A stretch of DNA of 35,323 nt. It comes from Lachnospiraceae bacterium (lineage in GTDB: Bacteria > Bacillota > Clostridia > Lachnospirales > Lachnospiraceae). Made by a program: the position numbers and the translations under genes. Shown piece after piece: positions 14,318 to 24,020 of this stretch. The stretch covers positions 15,608 to 50,930 of the forward strand of contig JAQVCW010000027.1 in assembly GCA_028689585.1 (NCBI GenBank), read 5' to 3'. Positions within the stretch are counted from its first letter, which is position 1. The number at the start of each line of letters is the position of its first letter. The notes beneath the pieces were generated by a model. The model was given only the letters and a program-made list of their open reading frames with translations. It was not told the origin of the DNA and made no database searches.

Positions 14318-14728
14318 TCAAACCTGTCGGTTTAGTGTTTGTGACTGCACCTGCGGCGTAGCTTCCATCCTCCCAGCAGCATATTTCCGCTGGCTTTGGC
14401 GGTGGCGTTTCCGTTTGTCGGCTGATATCAACTCGGCATAGTTGTTAATAGCGTAGTGATCTGAACTCCGCTCCAGCAATCCGAATTTCACCAACAATTC
14501 CAGTATCGCTTTTACCTTTGCCATAGGCAAACCATAAACAGCGGACAGGCTCTTTTCATCGTGCGGAACATCACCGTAAAGCATCAGCCTGCCATCGCTG
14601 TCCTCACGGATAACGGCAAAAAACAGTTTCAGCCAGAGTAGAAGAGAAGTGTCTTCGTCCTTTTGCAGTGACAGTGCCTTGATGCGGCTTTTCTAAAAGA
14701 ATGAGGAAGATAAGGATACATTTGGCAT
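14318..14728 (-). pseudogene. phage-type replisome organiser (DnaD-like) remnant
   Basis: The ATG at 14728 gives MPNVSLSSSFF and an in-frame stop. In another frame the protein continues KSRIKALSLQKDEDTSLLLW, through LKLFFAVIREDSDGRLMLYG and a winged-helix-like KVKAILELLVKFGLLER, to a basic tail ending at 14318. This is the pattern of phage replisome organiser N-terminal domains found in conjugative and phage elements. The frameshift near 14697 makes it non-functional. It belongs to the decayed mobility and replication part of the element. Confidence 0.6.
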
Positions 14729-14830
14729 GGAGTAATCTCCTTTGCGTGATACTCGAAGCGATTGTTTCTGTATCATCAGCATAGCAAGGCAAAAATCAGA
14801 TTGAAATGAAGAAGTGAAAATAATCCCATT

Positions 14831-14859
14831 TTGCAAAAAGCAATACTCCGTGCTATACT
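14831..14859 (+). promoter_or_regulatory. promoter of the split DUF6076-like gene
   Basis: TTGCAA (14831-14836), a 17-base spacer and TATACT (14854-14859) precede the AAGGGCGG site and ATG at 14884. It could also read on into vsr, which has no clear promoter of its own. Confidence 0.6.
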
Positions 14860-14883
14860 GATAAGAAAAAGGGCGGTGACGAC

Positions 14884-15832
14884 ATGAACTATGATGTGAG
14901 GTGTCCCTATATCAACGTCTATCAGGACGGCAAAAACAGAGTGCGGTATGTGGCGCATAAAAATCAGTAGACTGCCGCCATGCTGGAACAGGCTACAGTT
15001 GGCAATCTGCTGAACAATCCGCATACGATTGTCTGTATGTTTCTGCTGGGCAAGCTGGATACCGTGTTCAGCATCAAAATCTCCAGTACGGAACAAATTA
15101 AGCTGGCGGTTAAGGTGCTTGAGGAAGTTCTTATCTTGCAGGAGATTTTTGCTGACGGACTGACGGACCATGTGCTGTGATGTGGACTTTGATAAGGAGA
15201 GCATTTCTCCAAGCGGTCTATTTCTCGTCTTTACCGCCAAACATCAAGATTTCATGAATTATCATCTCCTGGCCGGCATGGCAATCGCTCCCACAAGGGA
15301 TGGCAATATTGACTTTGAAGTGATTGATAATGTCAACGCTGATAAGGTCACGGACAAAAAAGAACAGCTCGCCATTGTAGACAAACTGAACGAGAAGGGT
15401 GCAAATCCTGTGTCATTTACCATGTTGCAAGACTTCGCTGATTTTCTGTACTTTGAGTTTGCCGAGTTGCTGAAACAGGGCTTGCAAATCAGAAAGTGCC
15501 GGTTGTGCGAGAAGTATTTCGCTTTGCAAAACAAGCACAAAACACTGTTCTGCGACCGCATTTATAGCGGAAAACGCACCTGCAAGCAGGTGGGCAACAA
15601 ACAGGAGTATGACCGCTGGATTGCCGCTGACCCTGCTTTGCAGGAATATGAACGGATATATAAAGCACGCCACGCCCAGATGGAGCGTGACGAGCAAAAG
15701 GAAAGCCCCGCCGATTCCGGCAGGGCAAAGCAGGCGTTTGGGGAGTGGTCTAAAAATGTGAGGAAACTGCGGAAACAGTATTTCGCGGAAGAAATCAGCG
15801 GGAAATATCTAATGGAGAAGATATACGTGTGA
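14884..15832 (+). pseudogene. DUF6076-like element protein, split by a stop and a frameshift
   Basis: Three pieces form one apparent gene. The ATG at 14884 gives 28 residues and a TAG. The same frame continues from 14971 to a TGA ending at 15180. The adjoining frame then carries 220 residues from 15170 to 15832. The last piece has a zinc-finger-like CRLCEKYF with a later C (KTLFCDR) and a basic, helical C-terminus. It resembles DUF6076 proteins carried by conjugative elements, from memory and unchecked. The long last piece could still be translated through the overlapping start at 15170. The function is unknown. Confidence 0.5.
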
Positions 15833-15857
15833 CATTTAAAAAAGAAGGGCGAAAAAG

Positions 15858-16292
15858 ATGTCTGATAATCATACAAAAGAAGTCCGCAGTTATAATATGT
15901 CGCAGATACGAAGCAAGAACACTAAGCCAGAAGAGATTGTACACAAATACTTGTTTTCAAGAGGACTCCGCTTCCGCAAGAATGATAAACGGTATCCAGG
16001 ACACCCAGACATAGTGCTTCCTAAGTACAAGACAATCGTATTTGTAAACGGATGTTTTTGGCACAGCCATGAAGGATGTAAAGATTTTGTTGCTCCCAAA
16101 TCCAACCCGGAATATTGGATACCAAAACTGGAAAGAAACCGCTTGCGGGATGCAGAAAACAAGGCGGGACTTGAAAATAAAGGATGGAATGTGATTATCG
16201 TCTGGGAATGTGAACTAAAAAAAGATGTCAGACATGAGCGATTAGAACGACTCTTTGAACAGATAACGACTGACGCATCTGCTGTCGAATGA
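15858..16292 (+). CDS. vsr: very short patch repair endonuclease Vsr
   Basis: A 144-residue Vsr of full length. It begins with the DNA-contact helix MSQIRSKNTKPE, has the catalytic aspartate D51 in GHPDIVLP and the GCFWHSHEGC block (C66, H69, H71, C74) that supplies zinc and active-site residues. Vsr nicks beside T in T:G mismatches made by deamination of 5-methylcytosine. The matching cytosine methyltransferase lies about 7.7 kb downstream in the same defence cluster. It is separated from the main operon by a palindrome and an XRE gene. The ribosome binding site is GAAGGGCG. Confidence 0.95.
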   Translation: MSDNHTKEVRSYNMSQIRSKNTKPEEIVHKYLFSRGLRFRKNDKRYPGHPDIVLPKYKTIVFVNGCFWHSHEGCKDFVAPKSNPEYWIPKLERNRLRDAENKAGLENKGWNVIIVWECELKKDVRHERLERLFEQITTDASAVE

Positions 16293-16306
16293 ATGAAAAA
16301 ATAATA

Positions 16307-16358
16307 CACAATGCCATAGTTATGAAACTCTTTAGAGTAATATAGCCGTAGCATTGTG
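16307..16358. repeat. 52-bp nested palindrome upstream of the defence operon
   Basis: CACAATGC (16307-16314) and GCATTGTG (16351-16358) are perfect inverted repeats. ACTC/GAGT around TTTA (16327-16338) shares exactly the same centre. Partial pairing between them gives a long imperfect hairpin. No T tract follows, so a terminator is less likely than an operator or structured RNA. It lies in the 261-base gap between vsr and the XRE gene. Confidence 0.7.
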
Positions 16359-16499
16359 AGCATTACCGGTTAGTTGATTCGGCAAAAATGATTGCCTGTA
16401 ATATCCGGCACAAGTGCAGATAGCTCATTATTTTCTTAAACATTCTCTGTGAGTATAGGGTTTGCTGTCGAAAAATCGCAAAATTGTTATGCTCGGACA

Positions 16500-16528
16500 T
16501 TGTATTTTGCTGTATCACTTGTTATAAT
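16500..16528 (+). promoter_or_regulatory. promoter of the XRE gene and the defence operon
   Basis: TTGTAT (16500-16505), a 17-base spacer and a consensus TATAAT (16523-16528) precede the XRE start by 25 bases. No terminator separates it from the ATPase gene, so it probably drives the whole defence operon to 25666. Confidence 0.8.
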
Positions 16529-16553
16529 AAATGAGATATGGAGGTGGGGTGCA

Positions 16554-16764
16554 ATGCCCATCTGTGAGATACTGAAATTGATCTGCAAGGAATTGAATAT
16601 TTCACAAGAAACACTCGCTCGTGATTTGAACGTGAGTTATGCCACGATGAATCGATGGGAGAATAATAAGGCCGAGCCGTTTAGCTATGGATAAGCTGAA
16701 AGATTACTGCGCTTTAAAAGTCGTCTCCAATAGCATCCTGTCCGAATTGGAGAACTATAGATAA
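16554..16764 (+). pseudogene. XRE-type HTH regulator, frameshifted
   Basis: From ATG 16554, behind GGAGGTGGGG, the protein reads MPICEILKLICKELNISQET and a full helix-turn-helix (LARDLNVSYATMNRWENNKAEP), then ends early at residue 46. The adjacent frame continues AMDKLKDYCALKVVSNSILS to a stop at 16764, as expected for the normal C-terminus of this small regulator. A small indel near 16678 explains this. The helix-turn-helix is complete, so a truncated repressor may still bind DNA. It probably controlled the defence operon behind it. Confidence 0.7.
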
Positions 16765-16786
16765 ATTCTGCGAAAGGAGTTTCGAC

Positions 16787-18262
16787 ATGAAGACCAAGCC
16801 TCTTCCGCCGTATGCGCCAACGCTGATAGAATCTACCCGTGCTATCGGTTACACGTTGGAGGCGGCGATTGCTGATATAGTTGATAATAGCATATCCGCA
16901 TCAGCTTCATGCACCGACATTTTCTTCTTTCCTGTTGGTGACTCCTACATAGCTATTCTGGATAACGGCTGCGGAATGAATGCTGATGCACTTGAAACTG
17001 CAATGCGGTACGGCAGCCAAAATCCTAATGAAAAGCGAGATGCCAATGATTTGGGCCGTTTTGGCTTGGGTTTAAAAACAGCATCGCTTTCTCAATGCCG
17101 GACATTAACGGTAGCCAGCAAACAAGGAAGTCACATAGAAGCTCGTTGCTGGGATATTGACCATGTAATTGAAGCTCATGATTGGTCGCTGCTGATTCTT
17201 GATTCGGAGGAAGAATTTAACGCAATTCCTCAAATCGATAAATTGCGGAAATTAAAATCCGGCACACTTGTGGTTTGGCAAAATCTCGATAGACTTAAAG
17301 TAGGCGAGTTGGATTTCAGCCGTTCTATGGGGAAAAAGATGGATGATGTCCGTGCTCATCTTTCTTTGGTTTTTCACCGATATATTAGCGGCGAACCGGG
17401 TATTAAGAAAATGCAGCTACGGATGAATAATACACCTGTCGATCCAGCGGATCCATTCCTTTCAAAACGGAACACACAAGTGATGTCTGATGAGATTATG
17501 AACATCAACGGCTCAAAGGTTGTGGTTCGCCCCTATATCCTCCCACACATCTCAAACTTAACCAGTGATGAGATTGCTGCACTTGGCGGCAAGGAAGGGT
17601 TGCGTAAAAGGCAAGGATTTTATGTTTACAGGAATAAACGGCTGCTTGTCTGGGGGACGTGGTTTCGGATGATGAGGCAGGCGGAACTTTCTAAACTTGC
17701 TCGTGTTCAGGTTGATATTCCAAATGAGCTGGACAGTCTTTGGACACTGGATATTAAGAAATCCACTGCAATGCCGCCGGAAGAAGTACGGAATAATTTA
17801 GCTTCTGTCATTGAAAGGCTCGCTGAGCATAGCAAAAGAACGTGGGTATTCCGAGGCAAGAAAGAAACTCACGACTCAATCGTTCATGTATGGCAGCGAT
17901 TTAAAGGGAAGCAGGGGGGAACGTACTATACCATAAATCGGGATCATCCGCTGGTTGAGGTATTTGAGGATTCATCACAGCAAATCAAACAGAATGTGGA
18001 AAATTTATTAAAAGCAATCGAGGATGGACTTCCGCTCAGTTCGTTGTATTTGGACTTGAATTCCGATAAGCCAGTAGAAAATGAAACGGAAACCTCCGCA
18101 CAAGCTGTTGAAACCCTGCTGAAAGATTTGCTTGTACAATTTCCTGATGACGCAGCAAAAATAGAATTGCTGGATAGACTCGCCGTTTCTGAACCGTTTG
18201 TACACTATCCACAGATTATTAAAAAATACGAGTTAGGAGGAAACTCTCATGCCCGGAACTAA
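16787..18262 (+). CDS. MORC/MutL-like GHKL ATPase of a defence cluster
   Basis: A 491-residue protein with an N-terminal GHKL (HSP90/MutL-like) ATPase domain. The N-box is EAAIADIVDNS (E25, D33, N34), motif G1 is DNGCGM (59-64) and the lid/G2 motif is GRFGLGLKTAS (90-100). A second domain with RQGFYVYRNKRLL (around residue 280) resembles the S5-like transducer fold of MutL/MORC proteins. Prokaryotic MORC-like ATPases with this neighbourhood were described in predicted restriction-modification systems. It starts behind AAAGGAG and overlaps the Z1 gene by 14 bases. It presumably acts as an ATP-driven clamp or switch, which is inference. Confidence 0.88.
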   Translation: MKTKPLPPYAPTLIESTRAIGYTLEAAIADIVDNSISASASCTDIFFFPVGDSYIAILDNGCGMNADALETAMRYGSQNPNEKRDANDLGRFGLGLKTASLSQCRTLTVASKQGSHIEARCWDIDHVIEAHDWSLLILDSEEEFNAIPQIDKLRKLKSGTLVVWQNLDRLKVGELDFSRSMGKKMDDVRAHLSLVFHRYISGEPGIKKMQLRMNNTPVDPADPFLSKRNTQVMSDEIMNINGSKVVVRPYILPHISNLTSDEIAALGGKEGLRKRQGFYVYRNKRLLVWGTWFRMMRQAELSKLARVQVDIPNELDSLWTLDIKKSTAMPPEEVRNNLASVIERLAEHSKRTWVFRGKKETHDSIVHVWQRFKGKQGGTYYTINRDHPLVEVFEDSSQQIKQNVENLLKAIEDGLPLSSLYLDLNSDKPVENETETSAQAVETLLKDLLVQFPDDAAKIELLDRLAVSEPFVHYPQIIKKYELGGNSHARN

Positions 18263-20990
18263 CGCTGAATTGTTGGAAGGCATAATTTCTACAGCTATAA
18301 ATACGAAATATCCTGATGTTCCGCCTGTTGAAGCGGTATTTGATGACGAAGTGAACACGTTGAGGCAGTCATTAGCTGCCTTATATCCAATCAGCGATGA
18401 AGAATTTATGGAAATTAAGCGTAAACTTAAAACTAATATCGTCGTACAAATGGATTTAGGTGTTTTGATAAAGGATAGGCAACAGCATCTGCCGTGGCTT
18501 TCTGCACGTCGCACGTCACTGGATTTCTTCTTTTGGAATAGATATAAAAAGTTTTTAGAGGAAGTGAAACATTGGAATCCTCGCGTAACAGGCAACCTTG
18601 GACGTGTTTCGGATGAGATTGTTGATTATCTGGGCGATCCGAAAAGCGATGCTCCATTTCAGCGGCGCGGTCTTGTGCTGGGCGATGTCCAATCCGGTAA
18701 AACAGCAAACTATACCGCCATTAGTAATAAAGCGGCAGATACTGGTTATCGAGTTATCATTATTCTTGCCGGAACGATGGAGAATCTGCGTCAGCAGACG
18801 CAAGAGCGCCTTGATGCTGAATTTTCTGGAAGAATGAGTCAATACCTGCTTGACCCCAAACAAGAGATTGAAAATGTACCTGTAGGTGTTGGCAAGTATG
18901 GGCAAGAGAAACAAATTGCGACATTTACATCGGTCACGAAGGATTTTGATAAGAATATCCTCCGTGCCTTAAATCTGTCGCTGCATAATGTAAACACCAC
19001 CGTTCTTTTTGTAATCAAAAAAAATAAAAGTATTCTCAATAATCTCATTAAATGGCTGAAAAGCAACAACCATGATGCACGGGGAGCAATCGACCTTCCC
19101 ATTCTGCTAATTGACGATGAAGCTGATAATGCCTCTGTTAATACAAAAAAAGAGGATGAAGACCCAACAGCAATCAATGATGCGATTCGCCGTCTGCTGA
19201 AACTGTTCCGGCAGGCATCGTATCTTGGAATTACGGCAACACCATATGCGAATATTTTCATTAACCCGGAAACAACCGATGAAATGCGGGATGATGATTT
19301 ATTTCCGAGGGATTTCATTTATTCATTGGCTCCGCCAACAAATTATATCGGTGCAGAGAATATCTTTGGTGAAGAGGCCAAATTTGAAACTGCTCTTGAA
19401 GAAATATACCCACAAGAGATGGATGCGTTTTTCCCATTCAATCATAAGAAAGACCTTGTTGTGGATGAATTGCCGCCAAGTATGAGAGAGGCTATTGCGT
19501 ATTTTTTACTTGCGAACGGTATTCGTGACGTACGCGGAGATAAAAAAGAGCATCGTTCCATGATGATTCATGTCAGCAGATTTACTGATGTCCAAAATCA
19601 AATCAGCGGATTGGTTCACGATTGGGTTGAAGATGTACGCTCCGATCTTCAAAATTATGCCTGCTTACCCGAAAACGAGAGTGATGTAATCAACAATATC
19701 GCTTTTCTAAAGGAAGTATGGAACAAGCATAACCTATCAGCAAAAACAGGATCAGAGGGCAGGCCTATGCCGTGGCACAGGTTTCTGTCTGAATATCTTT
19801 TTACCGCTGTTGCTCCGATTGTCGTCCGCTCGGTAAATCAAAAGAGCAGTTCAACTGGATTGGATTACTATAACCACAAAGAAAAAGGACTTCGAGTAAT
19901 AGCGGTTGGGGGCAATAGCCTTTCGAGAGGCCTTACCCTTGAAGGACTGTGCGTAAGTTATTTTTATCGCAAATCTCAGATGTATGACACGCTTCTCCAA
20001 ATGGGGCGTTGGTTCGGCTATCGTCCTGGATATGATGACCTTTTTAAGATATGGATCAGTGTTGAAGCGATTGACTGGTATGGCTACATAACGGCAGCCG
20101 CAGAGGAATTAAAGCGGGAAATCATCAGGATGAGAGATGCCAATCTCACACCTATGGAATTTGGACTGAAAGTTCGCCAAGACCCTGCCTCGCTTATTGT
20201 AACCGCAAGAAATAAAATGCGGTCGGCTACCCCCGTAAGACGCCCAATAACCGTATCGGGCCGATTACTCGAAACACCGCGTCTGCGGACCGATGCATCT
20301 TCATTGAAGCTAAATGAGGATGCATTCAGAGAGTTTGTAAAGAGACTTCCCGAAATTGGACGCAGAACCAAACGCGGAGGAACCTATTTCTGGGAAGGTG
20401 TTAGCAAGGATGAAGTCGCACAGCTTATTCGAGATTTCAAAACCCATCCTTGGCATCTGTCTTTTCAAGGCTCTGCTCTTGCGGACTTTATTAGTAGCTG
20501 CAATGAAATGACTGATTGGGATGTTGTCATTGCAGAGGGTTCAGTTAAGGAACATGACGTTGAATTGATTTGCGGTAATGATACCTTGTATATTAAACCG
20601 GAAAATCGTATCGTAAAAGCGACAAATGAGCAAATCAGTATCAGCGGAACCAAAGTCCGCGTAGGTGCCGGCGGTGCAACAAAAGTTGGTTTAACGAATT
20701 ATCAGCGTAATGAAGCTGAAGAAAAATTTCGGAAGAACAGCGGTAAATTGCATATTCCAGACAGTGCATACCTCTATATTGAGCGTCCTCCAATTTTAAT
20801 GCTCCATGTCATTGCTGTTGACCGTGCCAACCCTAAAACTCAAATTGATGCTGGCTGTGAGATTCCTGATTACCTTTTTGCATTGGGTATTGGAGTTCCT
20901 GCAATCGGAGATGAAAAAATCGCCAATTACATGGTGAATATGGTTGAATTGAAAAATTATTACGATGTTGAGGAGGATGAAGATGAATGA
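18249..20990 (+). CDS. Z1-domain superfamily II helicase/ATPase
   Basis: A 913-residue protein. Walker A is GDVQSGKT (145-152), Walker B DDEAD (289-293) lies in LLIDDEADNAS, motif III-like GITATPYANI follows, and motif VI is QMGRWFGYR (584-592). The region between and after the helicase motifs matches Z1-type proteins, which accompany GHKL ATPases, DUF4420 nucleases and AIPR proteins. It probably remodels or translocates on DNA to select targets. It starts behind TTAGGAGG inside the ATPase gene, and its stop overlaps the next start. It is full length with no visible lesion. Confidence 0.9.
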   Translation: MPGTNAELLEGIISTAINTKYPDVPPVEAVFDDEVNTLRQSLAALYPISDEEFMEIKRKLKTNIVVQMDLGVLIKDRQQHLPWLSARRTSLDFFFWNRYKKFLEEVKHWNPRVTGNLGRVSDEIVDYLGDPKSDAPFQRRGLVLGDVQSGKTANYTAISNKAADTGYRVIIILAGTMENLRQQTQERLDAEFSGRMSQYLLDPKQEIENVPVGVGKYGQEKQIATFTSVTKDFDKNILRALNLSLHNVNTTVLFVIKKNKSILNNLIKWLKSNNHDARGAIDLPILLIDDEADNASVNTKKEDEDPTAINDAIRRLLKLFRQASYLGITATPYANIFINPETTDEMRDDDLFPRDFIYSLAPPTNYIGAENIFGEEAKFETALEEIYPQEMDAFFPFNHKKDLVVDELPPSMREAIAYFLLANGIRDVRGDKKEHRSMMIHVSRFTDVQNQISGLVHDWVEDVRSDLQNYACLPENESDVINNIAFLKEVWNKHNLSAKTGSEGRPMPWHRFLSEYLFTAVAPIVVRSVNQKSSSTGLDYYNHKEKGLRVIAVGGNSLSRGLTLEGLCVSYFYRKSQMYDTLLQMGRWFGYRPGYDDLFKIWISVEAIDWYGYITAAAEELKREIIRMRDANLTPMEFGLKVRQDPASLIVTARNKMRSATPVRRPITVSGRLLETPRLRTDASSLKLNEDAFREFVKRLPEIGRRTKRGGTYFWEGVSKDEVAQLIRDFKTHPWHLSFQGSALADFISSCNEMTDWDVVIAEGSVKEHDVELICGNDTLYIKPENRIVKATNEQISISGTKVRVGAGGATKVGLTNYQRNEAEEKFRKNSGKLHIPDSAYLYIERPPILMLHVIAVDRANPKTQIDAGCEIPDYLFALGIGVPAIGDEKIANYMVNMVELKNYYDVEEDEDE

Positions 20991-21928
20991 AAATAACTCC
21001 TGAAATCCTCGAAAAACAATGGAGCAGCATTAGATACATGGACGGCGGATTTTTGCAGATTGATACAGAGCATCCGCTGGAGTGGCATATTGGTTATCAA
21101 TCTATCAGCCAGCGGACGTTGTTGCTTATCTGCGATGAAGAAATTAGTGCGATTGATTCATCAAAGTCGATGATAGTCAGCAGGCGCAGACGTGAATCGG
21201 ACAACCGCTGGACGCTGTCTTTTGAGTTGCTTCGCAACGAGCAGCAGGGAGTGTTTGCTATCCTCTGCTGTGATGTGATTGAGCATTCTCGTCCGGCAAC
21301 TACAGAAGCGGAAGCTCTCAAACTGGTTATCAGCCGCTATAAGCAATGGAGCAAGCTGTTGGAAACGCAACGCAACGGCCTTATGGATGAGCATAGACGC
21401 AAAGGACTGCTCGGTGAGCTATTGTTCTTAGAGCAACGTATCGCTTCGGTTGGCTCAATTTTGGCTGCAATACAAGGATGGGTTGGCGCAGATGGTGCCG
21501 ATCAAGATTTCATCTATCCTGATGGTTGGTTTGAAATCAAGAGTACAGGTGCATCCGCAGTCAGTGTCACAATCTCTTCTTTGGAACAGCTTGACTGTGC
21601 AGACGAGGGCGAGTTGGTTATTAAACGGATTGATAAGGCTGCGCCGGAAAAAGCGGGAGCATTTTCACTAAATGACGTAGTTCGGAAAATGAGTTCCATG
21701 TTAATTGGTGATGCCGAAGCATTTGATTTATTCCGTGCAAAACTGAGCATCTATGGTTATATGGACTTACAGGAATATTCGGAGCAAAAGTATTTCTGTT
21801 CCAGCACACAACGATACCTTGTGGATAACTCTTTTCCAAAACTCACTAAGGCAAATGTTCCGGCTCAGGTGTCATCGCTGCATTACGAATTAGATTTGCC
21901 GTCTTTGGCAGACTGGCGAAAGGAGTAA
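20987..21928 (+). CDS. PD-(D/E)XK motif protein (DUF4420), probable nuclease
   Basis: A 313-residue protein. The nuclease core is visible as E144 in LLGELLFLEQ, D174 in DGADQDFIY and the E-x-K pair E183/K185 in WFEIKST, the order expected for a PD-(D/E)XK fold. DUF4420 proteins are known companions of Z1 helicases and MORC-like ATPases. It is the best candidate for the cutting subunit of this cluster. The ATG overlaps the Z1 stop by four bases, and the AIPR gene follows after four bases. Confidence 0.85.
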   Translation: MKITPEILEKQWSSIRYMDGGFLQIDTEHPLEWHIGYQSISQRTLLLICDEEISAIDSSKSMIVSRRRRESDNRWTLSFELLRNEQQGVFAILCCDVIEHSRPATTEAEALKLVISRYKQWSKLLETQRNGLMDEHRRKGLLGELLFLEQRIASVGSILAAIQGWVGADGADQDFIYPDGWFEIKSTGASAVSVTISSLEQLDCADEGELVIKRIDKAAPEKAGAFSLNDVVRKMSSMLIGDAEAFDLFRAKLSIYGYMDLQEYSEQKYFCSSTQRYLVDNSFPKLTKANVPAQVSSLHYELDLPSLADWRKE

Positions 21929-21932
21929 ACAA

Positions 21933-24020
21933 ATGGATGCGCAAGAGTTCAGAAAAGATTTTCTTGAAGATATTAAAGCCGATGCTTTGGCGACCGGTGA
22001 GGGTTCTTGCGCTTCTTTTGTCAGCTCATTTGCCCGTTATTTACAAGAAGCCGAATATCTCTTGGATTTCACTTCTTCATATTTTGAAGGGACGGGAAAG
22101 CAAAATCGAAAATTGCGCGTTGACGGATATACCTACGATGAATTCGATAAGACCATGAGCCTAATTATTGCTGATTACGATATATCAGATGATCGCACAC
22201 TTGCCAAGACGCAAGCGGGACAGTTGCAGAACAGACTGATTTATTTCATTAATGATGCTCTTAACACTCAACTTCACCGAAATCTAGAGATGAGTCGGCC
22301 ATGTTCCGACTTGGTAGATTTGCTGCGGGAAAAGCGAAAGGAGATACGCAAGTACCAACTGCTTATTTTTACAACCGCAAATATCAGTGCAACAATCAAA
22401 ATCCTTGAATCCGATAATATTAATGGGGTTCCGTCAGAGTGCCAAATTTGGGATATTGAGCGCCTGTTTCAGCTTTGCGGTTCTGATACAGGGCGGCATA
22501 TCATTGAGATTAACTTTAAGGAGCATTCCGAAAACGGTATCCCCTGCTTAGAAGCCAGCAACGTTGCTGCCGATGACTTCAAAAGCTATCTCTGCATCAT
22601 TCCGGGTACTGCACTTGCAGACCTCTATGATAAATACGGCAGCTCGTTGTTGGAAGGTAATGTCCGTTCTTTTCTTTCTACAAAGGTTGCGGTAAATAAG
22701 AAGATACGAACCACTATTTTACAGCAGCCGGAACGATTCTTTGCCTATAACAATGGCATATCAGCAACTGCAATGGATGTACAGTTTGAGCATACAGAGC
22801 AGGGACTGTTTCTTGTGTCGGCACGGGATTTTCAAATAATTAACGGCGGGCAGACAACGGCGTCACTTTCAAGCGCAAGATATAATTATAAGGGCAAAGC
22901 TAATCTTGGTGCAATTTTTGTTCAAATGAAACTGACTGTGATTAACCGAACGCTTGAAGACGATGCTGCCGCCACGCTGGTTCAGAATATATCCCGGTCT
23001 TCAAACAGCCAGAATAAGGTCAGTGATGCAGACTTTTTCTCCACGCATCCATTTCATGTTCAAATGGAGCGTTGTTCTCAGCGACTGGGGGCACGGGGTA
23101 CTGGTGGATTGCAATTTGAAACAAAATGGTTTTATGAGAGAGCGCGCGGACAATATCTCCAAAAGCAAATGCGGATGACTGCCAGTGAAAAGAAGAAGTT
23201 TCTGCTGAAAAATCCCAAGAACCAGCTTATTACCAAAACCGATCTTGCAAAAGTGCGCAACACTTGGGCTGGACTTCCACATATCGTCAGCAAGGGTGCG
23301 CAGACCAACTTCACGGAATTCGCACAGAAAATCAGCGATGCTTGGGAGAAGGACGAGGGATTACTTTTCGGAGACAAATATTTTCAAGAATCCGTTGCGC
23401 TGTGCCTGATTTTTAGGTATACTGAAATAATAATACCGCACCAACCGTGGTATCAGCAAGGCTACCGAGCCAATATTGTGACGTACACAATGGCGATTTT
23501 GCATAAGCTGATACAGGCACAATTTCCTAAGAAAGACCTAGATTTAATGGGAATCTGGACTCGGCAGGCTGTTCCGGCTACGGTGCAAAATGTACTTTCA
23601 GAATTATCGGAATGCGTATATGAAAAACTGACAGACCCCAAGCGCGGCGTAGAAAATGTTACCCAGTGGTGTAAGCGTGAGGGTTGCTGGAGTAGTGTTC
23701 AGAGTATCGAATATAAACTGCCCGGCGAGATTGAGGATTGTTTGGTTGGGCAGGATGCAATGCGAACCGTGGTTAAAGAAGCAAGAGCAGACCGGCGTAT
23801 TGAAATGGATGCTGATGCAATGACGAAAGTGGTCAAAATTCGCCCCGATCAATGGCGCAATGCAATGGCTTTTGCAGCAAACAGGCGAATGATTACGCCA
23901 GAAGAACACACAGCATTGCGCATCGCCTGTCAGTTGCCGGCAAAAGTGCCAACACCAACGCAGAGTAAAAAGTTGATCGCGTTGCTGGAAAGATTATATG
24001 AGGAGGGATTCAAGCTATGA
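21933..24020 (+). CDS. AIPR family protein (AbiR-related phage resistance)
   Basis: A 695-residue protein. The AIPR core is recognisable by YNNGISATA (N273, N274, G275) and INGGQTTASL (N304-T309), followed by VQNISRSSNSQNKVSDADFF. The family includes Lactococcus abortive-infection protein AbiR, and the same genes recur with Z1, DUF4420 and methyltransferases. Its biochemical activity is not settled, to my knowledge. It starts behind AAAGGAG and overlaps the methyltransferase start by four bases (ATGA). It appears intact. Confidence 0.88.
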   Translation: MDAQEFRKDFLEDIKADALATGEGSCASFVSSFARYLQEAEYLLDFTSSYFEGTGKQNRKLRVDGYTYDEFDKTMSLIIADYDISDDRTLAKTQAGQLQNRLIYFINDALNTQLHRNLEMSRPCSDLVDLLREKRKEIRKYQLLIFTTANISATIKILESDNINGVPSECQIWDIERLFQLCGSDTGRHIIEINFKEHSENGIPCLEASNVAADDFKSYLCIIPGTALADLYDKYGSSLLEGNVRSFLSTKVAVNKKIRTTILQQPERFFAYNNGISATAMDVQFEHTEQGLFLVSARDFQIINGGQTTASLSSARYNYKGKANLGAIFVQMKLTVINRTLEDDAAATLVQNISRSSNSQNKVSDADFFSTHPFHVQMERCSQRLGARGTGGLQFETKWFYERARGQYLQKQMRMTASEKKKFLLKNPKNQLITKTDLAKVRNTWAGLPHIVSKGAQTNFTEFAQKISDAWEKDEGLLFGDKYFQESVALCLIFRYTEIIIPHQPWYQQGYRANIVTYTMAILHKLIQAQFPKKDLDLMGIWTRQAVPATVQNVLSELSECVYEKLTDPKRGVENVTQWCKREGCWSSVQSIEYKLPGEIEDCLVGQDAMRTVVKEARADRRIEMDADAMTKVVKIRPDQWRNAMAFAANRRMITPEEHTALRIACQLPAKVPTPTQSKKLIALLERLYEEGFKL

